A stretch of 64,000 bases of DNA from Lycorma delicatula (lineage: Eukaryota; Arthropoda; Insecta; Hemiptera; Fulgoridae). The translations under genes were made by a program, and so were the position numbers. Positions 48,905 to 59,923 of this stretch are shown here, in pieces. Each line of letters begins with the position of its first letter. Position 1 is the first letter of the stretch. Location of the stretch: NCBI RefSeq assembly GCF_047948215.1, contig NC_134456.1, positions 83,592,515 to 83,656,514 on the forward strand, given 5' to 3'. The notes under the pieces were generated by a model. It saw only the letters and a program-made list of their open reading frames with translations. It was not told the origin of the DNA and ran no database searches.

Positions 48905-50075
48905 ATATACATATGAGCAGAAAGTAACTGAACTTTATTTTTTTAAATCTTTATTATTAATTTTACAGATTATTGGTTCTTGTTCTCTTCAAAATACTCC
49001 CCTATTCATATACTTTTGCCAGTGGTGTTTCCACTTTGCGAAGCAGTCCTGGATAGCTTCATTTGAAATGGTCCTAAGGCCTATGACAAATTTGCTTTAA
49101 TGTCATGAATAGTCTCAAAAAAGTGTCCTTTCATCACAGATTTTAATTTTGAAAATAAAAAAATATTGCAAGAAGCCTTGTCTGGCGAGTAGGGAAGCTG
49201 AGGGAGAACAGTCATCTGATTTTTGGCACAAACTGATGAATTGACAAAGCTGAGTGCGTGAGCGTATCCTCATGATGAAAGAAGCGTGAATTATCTTGCC
49301 ACAACTCTGGTCTCTTTTGGCGGATTTTTTCATGTAACTATTGTAAAATGCCTTGATAGTACACATGGTTTACCGTTTTACCTTGAGGCAAGAATTGAAA
49401 ATGCACAGTTGTTCAAAATTGAAAAAACAGAGACCACTTTAACTTTGGATCAAGTCTGATGTGCTTTCTTGGGGAATGGAAATCCTTTGCCAATCAATTA
49501 TGATGATTGAACTTTTGTCTCAATGTCATAGCTGTAAACCCAGCTTTCATCTCCATTATGAATCTTGTATGAATGTTTCATCATAATTGGCTTGTTCAAG
49601 AAGTATAAACATACATTCAATGTTATTTCTGCTGTTTGGCCATCAAGATGTTAACCTCTTCTGCAAGTTCTCTGACAGTCGAATGGTGATTTGCATGCAC
49701 CAAGTTTTTGATTTTCTGAACATGGATGTCATCAATTGCAGGCCTTCCTGGTCACGAGTCAATTTCAATCAACTGATGACCACTTTTAAATCATGAAAAT
49801 TATTCATAACATTGCACACAACCCACAGCATCATCTCTTGTTTCAGAAGTTGAAATGTTTCTGTGAAAGTTTTCCCCCATTTCACATAAAATTTTACTTT
49901 GTATTGTTACTCCTGAAAATTACACATAAAAATTGCTACTAGCACTTAAACAAGTTGCACTCAAACAACAATAACACAAAAACTAAACGAGATAACAACC
50001 CAAGAATATGTGGTTGCAGAGGTGGTTTTGCAGAACACATGTTGCCAATCGCATGTCACTAAATGACTGAGATGA
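48905..50075 (-). mobile_element. Mariner element, fuller copy of the fold-back family
   Basis: The 5' part (49800-50050) matches 8380-8580 in reverse complement, including ACATATTCTTGGGTTGTTAT and the transposase start region. Outer left sequence GAGCAGAAAGTAACTGAAC is similar to the family end GTTCAGTAAATAACCGAAC. Length fits a nearly complete mariner. Confidence 0.75.
48960..49900 (-). pseudogene. Mariner transposase, decayed
   Basis: Fragments in order: FYVKWGKTFTETFQLLKQ, MNNFHDLKVVIS, LTRDQEGLQLM, then SYNMETKVQSS-like sequence after GDESWVYSY (49520-49560). Downstream lie VYYQGILQ, LWQDNSRFFHH (block 2) and LSFPTRQGFLQYFF (third block eroded). The tail is close to LGPFQMKLSRTASQSG and EYFEENKNQ, matching the usual FQACFRKW...GEYFE end of mariners. 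Stops and frameshifts throughout. Confidence 0.75.
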
Positions 50076-50084
50076 TTCTAAAGC

Positions 50085-50480
50085 CAAAAATAAGAAAAAA
50101 GTTCATATGAACAGGTCAGAAAACGAGTGCATTTCTAATACTTAGAGATTACAAAAATAACAAATTAGGTCTATCTAATATGGCAGACCATTTAATAAAA
50201 AATAAACATTATATTTCTAATATTAACAAAAATTTAGAAATATTAAAGATTAATAAAGATGACATAATATTAAATATTTTAGAAAAATATTACATATATA
50301 AATAAAAACAAAATTTCAGTTTGATAAACCATCAAGACAGTGTTTGAGGGAGACATTCTTATAAAAACTACAACAGATAGCAGCACTCATGTAAATTTAC
50401 ACAAAATTATCACTATTTTAGCATTTTTATTATGCAATAATGGAATTATTTCAATCAGACTGAGAATGCAAGATCGCGTG
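50085..50480 (+). pseudogene. Penelope-like element C-terminal fragment
   Basis: Plus-strand frame reads LGLSNMADHLIKNKHYISNI and NKNLEILKINKDDIILNILE, then KYYIYK and a stop. SNMADHLI corresponds to the SDMADHLL that closes the GIY-YIG domain at 53400-53440. Confidence 0.65.
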
Positions 50481-52015
50481 AAAATACTTTCATAAAAAAT
50501 TAAGGTATATCTTATCACAATATTTCATACTAGGTGGTTTATTTAATAAAACTTATATATAAATATATATATATCGAGGAAACCACAATTTAAGTGAATG
50601 GTATTTTCAACTCTTTATAGCTCAGAATGTGTGAAGAAAATTCATTTCATCTCCACTCCAACCATGTGACCAAAAGTTAACACTGTACTTTTTCTTTAAA
50701 AAGTCTGTAGAAAATAGAACGGAACAATAATTTATGTATTAAATTTTGTTGAAAATCCCAAAAATAAATTAGTTTTTTTACATAAATAGAAGTTTCAGTT
50801 TGTATGTACATAAAAAATTTACCTGATTTGGAAAAGAGAAAATATAAAGAGAGAAATTAAATAAAATGTATGACAAAAAATAAATCAATTAAGGAATTAT
50901 AACAGGTATCACAATGCAATACAAAATTTATATCAAAGAAATTATAATAAGCCTACTTTTCATAACAGTAATTTTAATTTATTTCAAAAACAGGATACAG
51001 GATTAGATAACAATTTTAAACTTCACTACCACATTCTTTGATTAACAATAAAGAAAAATTTATAATTTCAAATTTAATTTATATGATTGTAACATGCATA
51101 ATATAGTAACAATATCACAACTGATATGGAATATAATATTGAAAGATTGGGTTTTTTGAACAAGAATCAAATAAGAAATGCAATTAGCCATAATATAAAA
51201 AAAAACATAATATAGTTAATTAACGAATGATAACAAAATTTGATGTTATCAAACTAATGAATAAGCTTAATGATAATGGCCTAAAATTGGATAAGACTAA
51301 TACACCAATTGTTATGTATAAAAAATAAGTACAAAGAACTTATGGATAATTACACTGAAGAAAATGATTTTCCAACAAACAAATATTTATTAAATTTTTA
51401 TAATTTATATAAATTATATTTTTCTAAATATAAACTAATATTTATAATATATTAGGTTATCACTATAAGACTGTATCCATATTTACCATCACCCCCAACA
51501 CTTACTAGATTAAAATAAATAAAACTAACTAGTTACATAAAATAAATATTCCTATAAGATTGTTAATAAATTTTAAAACAGCACCTGCATATTTTATATG
51601 CTAAAATTCTTAGAATACGAATGAATCTTGAATATAAGTATGCTCTAAAGAATGGTTACATTCAACATAAATAATTTAAATTGTATTAAAGCTAACTCTT
51701 CACTAAAATGGTAAGTTAGGATATCACAAACATGTACTCTATATCAGTTGATAAAACAATAGAAATAAAAAAAATAATTTGAAGCAAACCCAAGAGTATA
51801 TAAATGAGTTGATCACCAGTGTAAAGAATATTTGTCTTCAAAATTATTTTGATATGAGAAATGTTATTCACAAACAAAAGGTTACCTATGGGTTCGCCTA
51901 TTTCTGTGATATGTAATTAATTTTTATACAATATTTTGAAAGTATTATAATAGTTCACGATATTATGGGTACACCAAGTGGTTACAGATAAGATATGTAG
52001 AAGATAGTATGTTGA
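50481..52015. other. Intronic AT-rich spacer
   Basis: No gene seen. A short frame near 51235-51340 (KFDVIKLMNKLNDNGLKLDK) might be transposon-derived but has no recognised motif. Confidence 0.4.
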
Positions 52016-52019
52016 AATA

Positions 52020-52700
52020 TAATCCATTTATAAATAATGAACATTTGAACATTTTGAATCAATATTTATTTGACTGAATAGTGACCAGGGATGAGACATG
52101 GATCTATCACCACTGGACACCCAAATCCAAAAGACAGAATATGGTATGAAAGGGCAGGGCGAGCAAATGTCAAAAAAGGCAAAAGTTGTGGAATCGGCTG
52201 GCAAGGTCATGGCAACAGTCTTTTGAAATTTCGAGGGAGTGTTGTTGATCATTACCTGCCCCGTGGGACCACGACGATCACAGCTGCTTGCTATTGTGAG
52301 GTGCTGAGAAATCTCAGGAGGAGATTCAAAACAAAAGAAGGGGAAAGTTGAGCAAAACAGTTTTTGTTTCATAATAACGCTCACCCACATGCTATTTGTG
52401 AGACTAAAGCCCTGCTTGAGTAGTTTCAATAGGATATTTTTGGTCATCTTACTCTCCTGACCGTACACCAAGCGACTTCCACCTTCTTCCACAGCTGAAG
52501 CAACATCTCGGGGGAATACGCTTCACAAATGAGAATGAATTATAACAAGTGAAAAGATGGCTAGCCAGTTTAGCAGGTTTGACAACAGATTAAAAAAGCT
52601 GTTATCACGGTACTAAAAATGTATTGAGATTCAAGGAGATTATGTAGAAAAATAACTGGTAAAGGTAATTTTCAAGATACACCTTTTTAAAATTTTGAAT
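52020..52700 (+). pseudogene. Mariner transposase central and C-terminal part
   Basis: Plus-strand pieces: FDRIVTRDETWIYHWTPKSK (block 1, ITGDETW became VTRDETW), RARSWQQSF, then FRGSVVDHYLPRGTTTITAA and CYCEVLRNLRRRFKTKEGE, and SPDRTPSDFHLLPQLKQHLG with GIRFTNENEL (third Asp block ~52450-52540). The order and spacing are those of mariner. N-terminus and left end are missing; stops and frameshifts are present. Confidence 0.8.
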
Positions 52701-52744
52701 GGTTTTTGATTTTTTTTTTTAAATGTGTAACTTATTTTTGAGAC

Positions 52745-53460
52745 GACCCTAGTAACTTAAAATTTACACGCGAAACGGAAAAGAACTGAAAAATACATAT
52801 TTCAGATATTGAGATTGAAATAAACAAAAACAATGTTATAGAAACATTAGTTTATAGAATACCCTCAACGAATAGCATTACAACACATGTAAATTCTAAT
52901 CTCACCCATGGTCACAAAAGTTGGTACTTATAAAAACCTGATTTTTAGAGCTTTACATTATACAAGTACTAATGAAAAAAAAATTCAAAAAGGAACAGAT
53001 GTAATAAAACAAATAGCAATATTTAATAGTTTTGATGTTGGAATTATATAAAAGTTATATAAAAAAGCAGAGAATTAAGTACCATGATAGTTTAATAAAA
53101 TTTCAACAAGAAAATGACAGAGATTATCAATAATTTTTTCTTAGAATACAATTATAAAAATAAAATAATGGACAAAATTACTAATATTTATGACAAAAAC
53201 AAATGTAAAAAAGCTTAGAAACCAAATAATTAAATTATAAAATATTTAAGGAGTAATAATAATAATAATAAAAGTGATAGAGAGAATTTAAGGGGAATAT
53301 ATAAAATTAAATATAATGAATGTAATAAAAATTTATATTGCTAAAACTAACAGATCTTTTCAAAAAAGCTTTATGGAACATTATAGTGTTTACAGAAACA
53401 GAAAGAGAGGTGTGTCTGATATGGCCGACCATTTGTTGCAATGTATAGCATAGTATTATT
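52745..53460 (+). pseudogene. Penelope-like retroelement, RT tail plus GIY-YIG endonuclease
   Basis: Pieces in Penelope order: DIEIEINKNNVIETLVYRIP (end of RT), LIFRALHYTSTNEKKIQKGT and DVIKQIAIFNSFDVGII (linker), then LRGIYKIKYNECNKNLYIAK and TNRSFQKSFMEHYSVYRNRK with RGVSDMADHLLQC (GIY-YIG nuclease). The nuclease GIY is intact and the YIG appears as YIA. Interrupted by several stops. Confidence 0.8.
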
Positions 53461-53464
53461 ACTA

Positions 53465-53760
53465 ATAACTAGCTACCCTTCACAGCTTTGCCCGTGCTAT
53501 ATGGTTACTTGTATTTCCCGTAGAGGTCAATCTTTTTATTTGATGTATTTTAGTCAAGTAACCGGAGGCAGGTGCAACCTGCCACACATACAGTAATAGT
53601 GGCTGTGTTAGTTGAGCCACTTCACATCCCTTAAAAAAAAACCTGAAAATGGTTTTAATTAAAAATGGTTTTCTGATTAAGATGCTGCAAAAAAGCATAC
53701 CAAGCCCAATAGAGAGCAGAGAATACTCCACTCAGACACTTTATAGACATCACAACCAAA
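53465..53760. repeat. Possible dispersed repeat tail
   Basis: Starts ACTAGCTACCCTTCACAGCT and continues TTGCCCGTGCTATATGG, a phrase that recurs at the ends of dispersed repeats in many insect genomes. Boundaries and class are uncertain. Confidence 0.35.
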
Positions 53761-55629
53761 AGAAAGACTAGAAAAGAGTGTCAAGCAACAAATAAACATT
53801 GTTTCGTTAACATAAATGTACTATTGCCTCTACATAGCAAAGAATTGAAATACTTCTGCTGTTTTGCTATTTATTTATTATATTACTTTATATCACTTTA
53901 TTATTATGATTTTGACAAACATAGATTCTCAACACAGGTTCTACGTACAATTAGGGATTAGTTCAATTACAGTTTCTATTTCCTTTAATGCCCTTTTGCA
54001 CTAGAGCATTCTACTAGTTTTGACTACATGTTCAGTGCTCAATGTCAAGGATGTAGAAACCAATAGAGTTACTGTGTCCGAAGAATTTGTCTAGTTTGGT
54101 GGAAACAGCTGCTAATGGAATTGACCAGAATTTGTTTGTTTCCGACTCGAATTGGTACAACTACTTATCAGGTAAATCTAAACCTATTAGCCCATCAAGT
54201 ACATAAATACTTAGATTACATAGTACCAGCAATGAATATGTTAAAATTTACTGTAATTAGTTTTACTAATTCAGTTAATATGAATGTACCACAACATGTT
54301 TTACTGACAGAAAATTAAGATTGTAATGCAATTAAATTTATTCCTGGGAAAAATACTTATGTTTACGGTTTTTAAAATTAATAGATAAACTTATCATAAA
54401 CTAAGAATGTTTTACAAAAATGAATAAAAGCTCACAATTTATATAATGTTAAAAAGACAAAATATGAGTAAATTAAAATTAGATTAAATCAAGTACATTT
54501 AACATACAACCCGTAACAGAGTAAGAAAAAATAGCAATACAGAAGTTCATTTCATCACAAATTCTAATATTATTCAAACATACCTTAAACTGAAGCTGAA
54601 GGACTGGATCAGATGATCTTGCATGAATTCCTTTTCAAGTAATATTCTGTGAAGGACATAAGTAAACTGATACGAATGCAAAAATTAATCTTGTAATATT
54701 AAAAAAAAATCCAACAAAATTAAAATTTTTCTTAACATAAAATTTAAATAAAAATAAGGTGTTCAAAATGTGTGATCACAAACAAAATATCAATAAGAAA
54801 ACAAAGAACATAAGATAACGCTAACAATTACAAAAATGAAACTTAAAATTTTTAAACTAAACTTAAAGGAAATATCACATAATGTATCTGATGATAAGAT
54901 ATACTTAAATATATAAAAGAAAGAAAAAATTAAATTATAGCTTATAAATAAAAGAGCTGAATCTAACAATTAAGAGAATAATATATTTTCCTCATAACAT
55001 CAGGCTAAAATAAATCAAAACTAGCTTAAAAATTTACGTAAAAAACGGTTGACTGCAATTAGAAAATAATCTTGTATATATGTATATGTCCTGGCTTACC
55101 CAAACTCTTTTCATATAATCTGCGCCAAAAGGAAACTACACTAAAAGATTTCCCTTCTTTAAAAAGTAATGTTTTAACTGCCACATAAAGCAAAAAATTC
55201 AAGCTAACATCAACAAAGATTACAGAGTAGCTTAATTAAATTAGGTTAAGAATATTTAATATTATCAAAATATTACCTCGGCATTTTAAACAAATAAAAC
55301 ATCAATATTTTTCTTTATAATGTTAAGTTTCTCACGCTAAATAAAACCAAAAATAGAAATGAAAATTAAAAATAAAAGCACCTGAGAACAATAAATAATT
55401 TTCACTCATCAAAACATGTGCAAAAAATAAAACAAAATCAGAACAGTTGCTAGTGATGTTAGTTGTTCGGCTTTATAAACAAGAAGGTAAAGCTTGACTG
55501 GCACAGTAGCAGGTGTTTTACAAATGAAGAAGCCACTGAAAATGCACATAATGTTACCTCGCACTTCAGAGTATTTTTATGCATGCCAATTTTATGAAAA
55601 AAAAAGAATAAATTTAAAAATATTCTTAC
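53761..55629. other. Intronic AT-rich spacer
   Basis: Apart from the candidate cassette exon at 54584-54646 nothing was recognised. Confidence 0.45.
54584..54646 (-). other. Candidate cassette (poison) exon in golgin-97-like intron
   Basis: A 63-nt segment with an acceptor-like TATGTCCTTCACAG and a consensus-type donor TTTAAG|GTATGT on the minus strand. Its length is divisible by three and its ends are phase 0-0, so it would fit between the exons at 55630-55758 and 38971-39151. Codons 5-21 are open (ending SSDPVLQLQFK), but codon 4 is TGA, so inclusion would truncate the protein. It may be a regulated poison exon, a decayed exon or chance splice-like sites. Golgin-97 coiled-coil spacing does not require it. 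Confidence 0.25.
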
Positions 55630-55758
55630 TTGAAAATTGCTGACTTGCTCTTCAAATGGTCGTAATCTATTAACTTCTGATTTTAAGGTTTCCATAAGAG
55701 CAGTTGCTTCTTTTAAAGATGATGCATTTTCTGCATTTTCCTGCTCCTTAGCTAGCAA
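55630..55758 (-). CDS. GOLGA1: Golgin-97-like gene, coding exon
   Basis: A 129-nt (43-codon) phase 0-0 exon. The acceptor is TTTATTCTAG before TTG and the donor is CAA|GTAAGA. It encodes coiled coil starting LLAKEQENAENASSLKEA and ending RPFEEQVSNFQ. Joined to the preceding exon it reads KIKHL-LLAKEQEN, matching the KIKHMLLKKEE context of golgin-97. The phase allows direct joining to the 38971-39151 exon (SNFQ-DDIECL) or inclusion of the candidate 63-nt exon at 54584-54646. ORF extension past the donor is intron. Confidence 0.85.
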
Positions 55759-56229
55759 CTAGAATAAAGATTAAAAAATCTGCTTCACATTTATACAATA
55801 TAGTCTTTAATATAAGAAAATAAAGATATAAAAGTAATTTGCAGTTTTAAAATTAGAAATCCTTTACTAATTATTAATTGTCCTTGACAAGGAAGTAAAA
55901 TGTTCTTTTTAAAGTAAATAAATTACCTACCATAACTGTCTTAATTTTCTATGAATTTATAATTAATTCAGTCATGATTTGTGATTCTGAAATTCTTATT
56001 GAAATTTTACACAATCTAAAAAAAAAATCTATTTTTTTATTCAATCTAATTTCAGATATAGAAAGCAGTTTTTATAAGAACATTTTTATTTAAAGTCCAC
56101 AACAATAATTAATATAATTATTTGTTGTCTTAAAGGGTTTGATAAACATTAAAAAAATAAGGATTTACAGTGTAATTTTTACATTATGGATGCACAAGAA
56201 TAAAGTTTTTTATATCAAACAGTAATTGT

Positions 56230-56940
56230 AAAATTAAAAGAAACTCGGAGAAAAGCTGATATTAGAAAGGAGTTCAACAGGGCTAAAACCTTGGATGATA
56301 TTTTGAAAAGGATACACAAAACGCAAATTAATAAATAAATAACTGAAATAATGGTCTGTTCAAGGGTCTGGAACTCATAATATTAGAAATGGATAGCTAA
56401 GTTCTGAAACAAGAACAAAGTTTAAGTATCAGAACGGTTTTATTCACTAAGAATGGGTGAAGCAGAGATATGCGGCAGAAAATTAGGGAAGCTAAGGTCA
56501 TGTTTGATAATAAGTGGCTACTCATTAAAAAGAGTCTGTTTGAATATGAAATAAAAATCAATAAACCAATAAGATGTATCTGTAGTGTTTCTTTACGGCT
56601 CAGAAACATTACAAATGTAATGAGTAAAGGCTTTTAAGTACGGTGTTCGAGAAGAATGCTGCAGATAAAATGGACAGAAAGAGTAATGAATGACATGATC
56701 CTTCAGAAGGTATTGAAATGTAGATTGTTAAAAACTTCAAAACACAGATTGTGCTTGATTAGGGTATTTCTTTAAGTAAAATGATTTCATAATTATGAAG
56801 TAAATGGAGTAATCAATTTTTACAGTGGAGATCCTCCTTTAGGTTTACCCTTCGTCATACAAATAAGTGATATTCAGGAGCAGTTACTTGGGGGGGGGGG
56901 GATGAAAAATATAGTAAGGGAATGTAAAGAAGTATTTAAA
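56230..56940 (+). pseudogene. LINE 3' fragment (RT C-terminus)
   Basis: Plus-strand pieces: ERKADIRKEFNRAKTLDDIL, FLYGSETLQM (usual LYGSETWTM), KAFKYGVREECCR and RMLQIKWTERVMNDMILQKV, the typical end of APE LINE polymerases (MLRIxWTDxVxNEEVL). It belongs to the same general group as 61985-64000. Stops are frequent. A 12-nt G-run (56890-56901) lies near its end. Confidence 0.7.
56890..56901. repeat. G(12) homopolymer
   Basis: Twelve consecutive G inside the LINE 3' fragment. Confidence 0.9.
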
Positions 56941-57490
56941 AAATTCTAAAATATCCATGCAACAAAATTATTTTTAAAGACTTTGAAATTTACCACACTA
57001 TCTCAATTTATTCTAAACTCTCAATTTATGCTCAACTACCACCAAATCACACGATATTGTCAAAACGTTGAGAGCTCAATACGTTCAGAGCTTAATTTCT
57101 AGTTTTCTTACTTTGTTTCTACTTTTTATTTATTTTTTAATTTCATTGCGGCTCCATGGAGCACAGGTTGAGAACAACTAATTTAATACCTGTTTGCTTT
57201 CTACTTTCAAAATGATAAAATCAAAAAGATAAAATAGTAAATTAAATAACCATAAACGTTGTTTTGCGAGCAGAATCCAATTTCATTCAATATTTTGAAC
57301 TAGTTCCCAATAACAGGCTGGAAAGGAAGGTTTACATCTTTTTTTAATTTCACTATAATTTAAAAATTGTTATACATCAATTTAAATATTAGTCAGGGTT
57401 TACAATCCCATTTTTTCTTTAATTTAAGGTGTTGATTTGTTTGTAACAAACAAATTTGGAAAAAATACTTTAAAAAACCTAAAAGTTTAA
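56941..57490. other. Intronic AT-rich spacer
   Basis: No feature recognised. Confidence 0.45.
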
Positions 57491-57905
57491 GGTATGTCCA
57501 AAAAGTAAGTTTAAAAATTTTACAAAAAATGTATGCTTATTTTAAATGAAACTTAAATGACATATTACACAAGTATACCACTATTTTTTTATGTATCCAC
57601 ATTCAATTTCAAGCATTTGGTCAGCCAGGTTATCAACTTTCATATTCTTGTCACAAATCCCTGCCACCATCACCTTCAACATTCACACATGGCATTCTTC
57701 ACCTCTTCATTAGTTGAAAAGTGTTTTCCACCCATATGCTCTAGGTGCCAAGTCAGGACAGCGGGTGGATGGTTCAGAGTATCCCAACCAAAACTGGAGA
57801 TCAACCACTTTATGTGCGGAGTAGGACAGAGCATTATTGTGCAACAGACACACTGGAAGCAATGATTATACATTAAACAAACTAGGGCAACTAGATGAAA
57901 GCCAA
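57491..57905 (-). pseudogene. Mariner 3'-end fragment next to a splice donor
   Basis: The end AAGGTATGTCCAAAAAGTAA at 57491 is a mariner-type terminus. The minus-strand frame reads FGWDTLNHPPAVLTWHLEHM and GGKHFSTNEEVKNAMCEC, then after a stop KLITWLTKCLKL, matching the mariner tail (W.TL.HPPYSPDL..., RFSTDEEVKEAV, KLVTRYEKCL). The third Asp region is altered. It stops about 10 bp short of the golgin donor at 57914. Confidence 0.75.
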
Positions 57906-57914
57906 GTAACATAC

Positions 57915-58003
57915 CAAATGCTTGATTTTGGCCAGCTCTTGAGTCTGGAAACCTTCAAGCTGATCTTTGTCCTCTTGATATTGAACCATTTTTCGTTTAT
58001 ATT
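57915..58003 (-). CDS. GOLGA1: Golgin-97-like gene, coding exon with LEGFQ...KIKH motif
   Basis: Eighty-nine nt between acceptor TTTTGTTGCAG and donor TTG|GTATGT on the minus strand. The single base carried over from the 59695-59923 exon completes the first codon (G+AA = Glu), giving EYKRKMVQYQEDKDQLEG followed by FQTQELAKIKHL; the exon ends in phase 0. The string LEGFQ-x-QEL-x-KIKH-x-LL is the best diagnostic of the gene: human golgin-97 has DELEGFQQQELSKIKHMLL at the equivalent place. It is too short to appear as an ORF on its own. A mariner-derived fragment ends only about 10-15 bp downstream of its donor. Confidence 0.85.
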
Positions 58004-59694
58004 CTGCAACAAAATAATTTGCACAATTCAAGATCGAACAGATATAGTTTTAACTAAAAGAAAATTTCACTCTATTAGACTGAAGTACTTGTATAGTAAA
58101 AGAAAAGCCACAGCAGTAGATATAAAAGGATTGTTATATGTTGCTTTTTCTGTTACAGATCTATCATTTATGTGGTTTCACTATCTGGGTAAATTTTGCA
58201 GTACATGTAAATGTTGCAACATTTCAAAATATTTTCTTCCTTATGAGTCAGGCAAACTATTAACTCTGATGCAAACATCACAGATGATTAATGAAATATT
58301 TAAAGAGAGTAGTGCAAATGTTTCCAACTAATAAACAAAAAGTTTTTTAGAAAAATAGTTTTTAAATTGTTGGTATTAATAAATTTTGTATAGTTTTCTT
58401 CCATTTTACCCAATATGTACATGATTAGATGTAATTAATCTTCAAAAGACATCTCTGAACATCTCTGGTTTAATCTATTTTATTCATTATTTTTTATATT
58501 CTTTTCTATAAAAGTATTACAGGGATTGCATCAGCAACATTACTGGTTCCATCTATTGTGTCACAGTGGCAGCATCATGTACTCAGTTCTGGTGCAGATT
58601 TAGAATAGGGACTTATGGTCCTATCCAAAAGCTGGATTGAAAACCTAATTCTAAAATATCTATAGAGTTCTTTAATACCTGGAATATGAAGTATCTTTTA
58701 GGTAAAGCAGGCCTACTACTTCTGTAACAAGAAACTTGTATTCCTTCTATAAGATAGATTAAAATATAATATTAAACTACATACAACTGAGTTTAACAAA
58801 TTTAATCAATTAAAACACCAATATGTTTTCAAAAAATATTTTTTACTAATTTATGAAAACTAACCTACTTTAAAATTACCAGTCAAAACATAATAAAACT
58901 AATCTAGTCACTTGTAAAGAAATAGACTTTAATCGTATAAAAGATTTTATAGTAATTGAAATGTTTTTTTTACAATCTATATGCAGTTAGTTAAAAATAC
59001 CTATAAAGTCCAAAAAACTTTAATTATTTGTAAAAATGACGTGCAATCAGAAGTCAATAATCTTGGTATATATTGTGTTCACAGCGCTGATATAAATAAT
59101 TTTATAAATATAAAAAAAAAACGTTTTACTTTATTAGTTGTTAACTTACAAAGATTTTAAAATAAAAAATAAAAAAATTACATATTCCTATAGCAAAAAA
59201 GGGTAATGTTTTGAATTTATATCAATATTCTCTTGCGTTTACATTTTAAATTTCCCAATTTAATATTTAGGATTAATTAGATGAGTTTAACAAACGAAGC
59301 GAATATTAGGTTATATTGTGTTATACAAAGTTCAGTACACAGAATCGTCAGTTACCTAACCTAACTTTAACCTTAAGTTTGACCTAAACTTTACTTGTGA
59401 CACTTTTTTTATAATTACGATCAGAACAACAAACACATGCCAAGATTGTTGAATTTGAGTGCTTGTCATCTTTCTAATAAGTACCCAAAAAATTAAGCTC
59501 AGCCTGCTAAAAAAAAATTTATTAAGAACTTTTTATGTGGATTATTAACGTAAATTTTATTCTACATAGATTATGTAATTTTATGAAAACATTTTTCCAG
59601 TTATTATCACACCAACTAGCCGTCTACACTCATAGTAATACACAGAGCAGTATTTTGTATTGTTTAAAAATATACACAAGTAATAATTACACAC
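58004..59694. other. Intron between golgin exons
   Basis: AT-rich; no gene or bounded repeat recognised. The long plus ORF over 57837-58331 is antisense to the exon plus intron. Confidence 0.5.
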
Positions 59695-59923
59695 CTTCAG
59701 TTACTTTTAATGCATCTTTTAATTCTCTAGTAGAACGTAAAAGATCTTCAGTAAGTGCTTGTTCCTGTTTCCTCCACTCTTTTTCTTTATCTTCCAATAA
59801 TTTTGTAAGTTCTCCCTCACGTTTCTGTAATCTTTTATTCCATTCTGCATCTCGCTTTTCCAATCTGCTTCTCCATTCATCTTCCCTTTTAGCTAATCTA
59901 GCCAAATCTTTCGGTGTCAAACT
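59695..59923 (-). CDS. GOLGA1: Golgin-97-like gene, internal coding exon (first seen in window)
   Basis: Most upstream exon of the gene visible here. On the minus strand an acceptor (TTTTTATTTTAG) precedes codon AGT and a donor (GAAG|GTGTGT) follows. The exon is 229 nt, entering in phase 0 and leaving after one base. It encodes 76 residues of highly charged coiled coil beginning SLTPKDLARLAKREDEW and rich in K/E/R/W heptads. In human golgin-97 the segment before the LEGFQ motif likewise has LALARKDQEW, so order and spacing agree. Golgin-97 is a trans-Golgi coiled-coil tether recruited by Arl1 through a C-terminal GRIP domain. The amphipathic N-terminus is not found between here and the right edge and must lie beyond it. 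Exon call is strong; family call is from remembered motifs, not a search. Confidence 0.85.

Noticed and set aside
57837..58331. 164-codon plus ORF, the longest unexplained one
   Set aside because: It runs antisense through a well-supported golgin exon and its intron; composition is unremarkable.
59348..59362. CCTAACCTAAC, resembling the insect telomere repeat
   Set aside because: Only about two units; no array, so chance.
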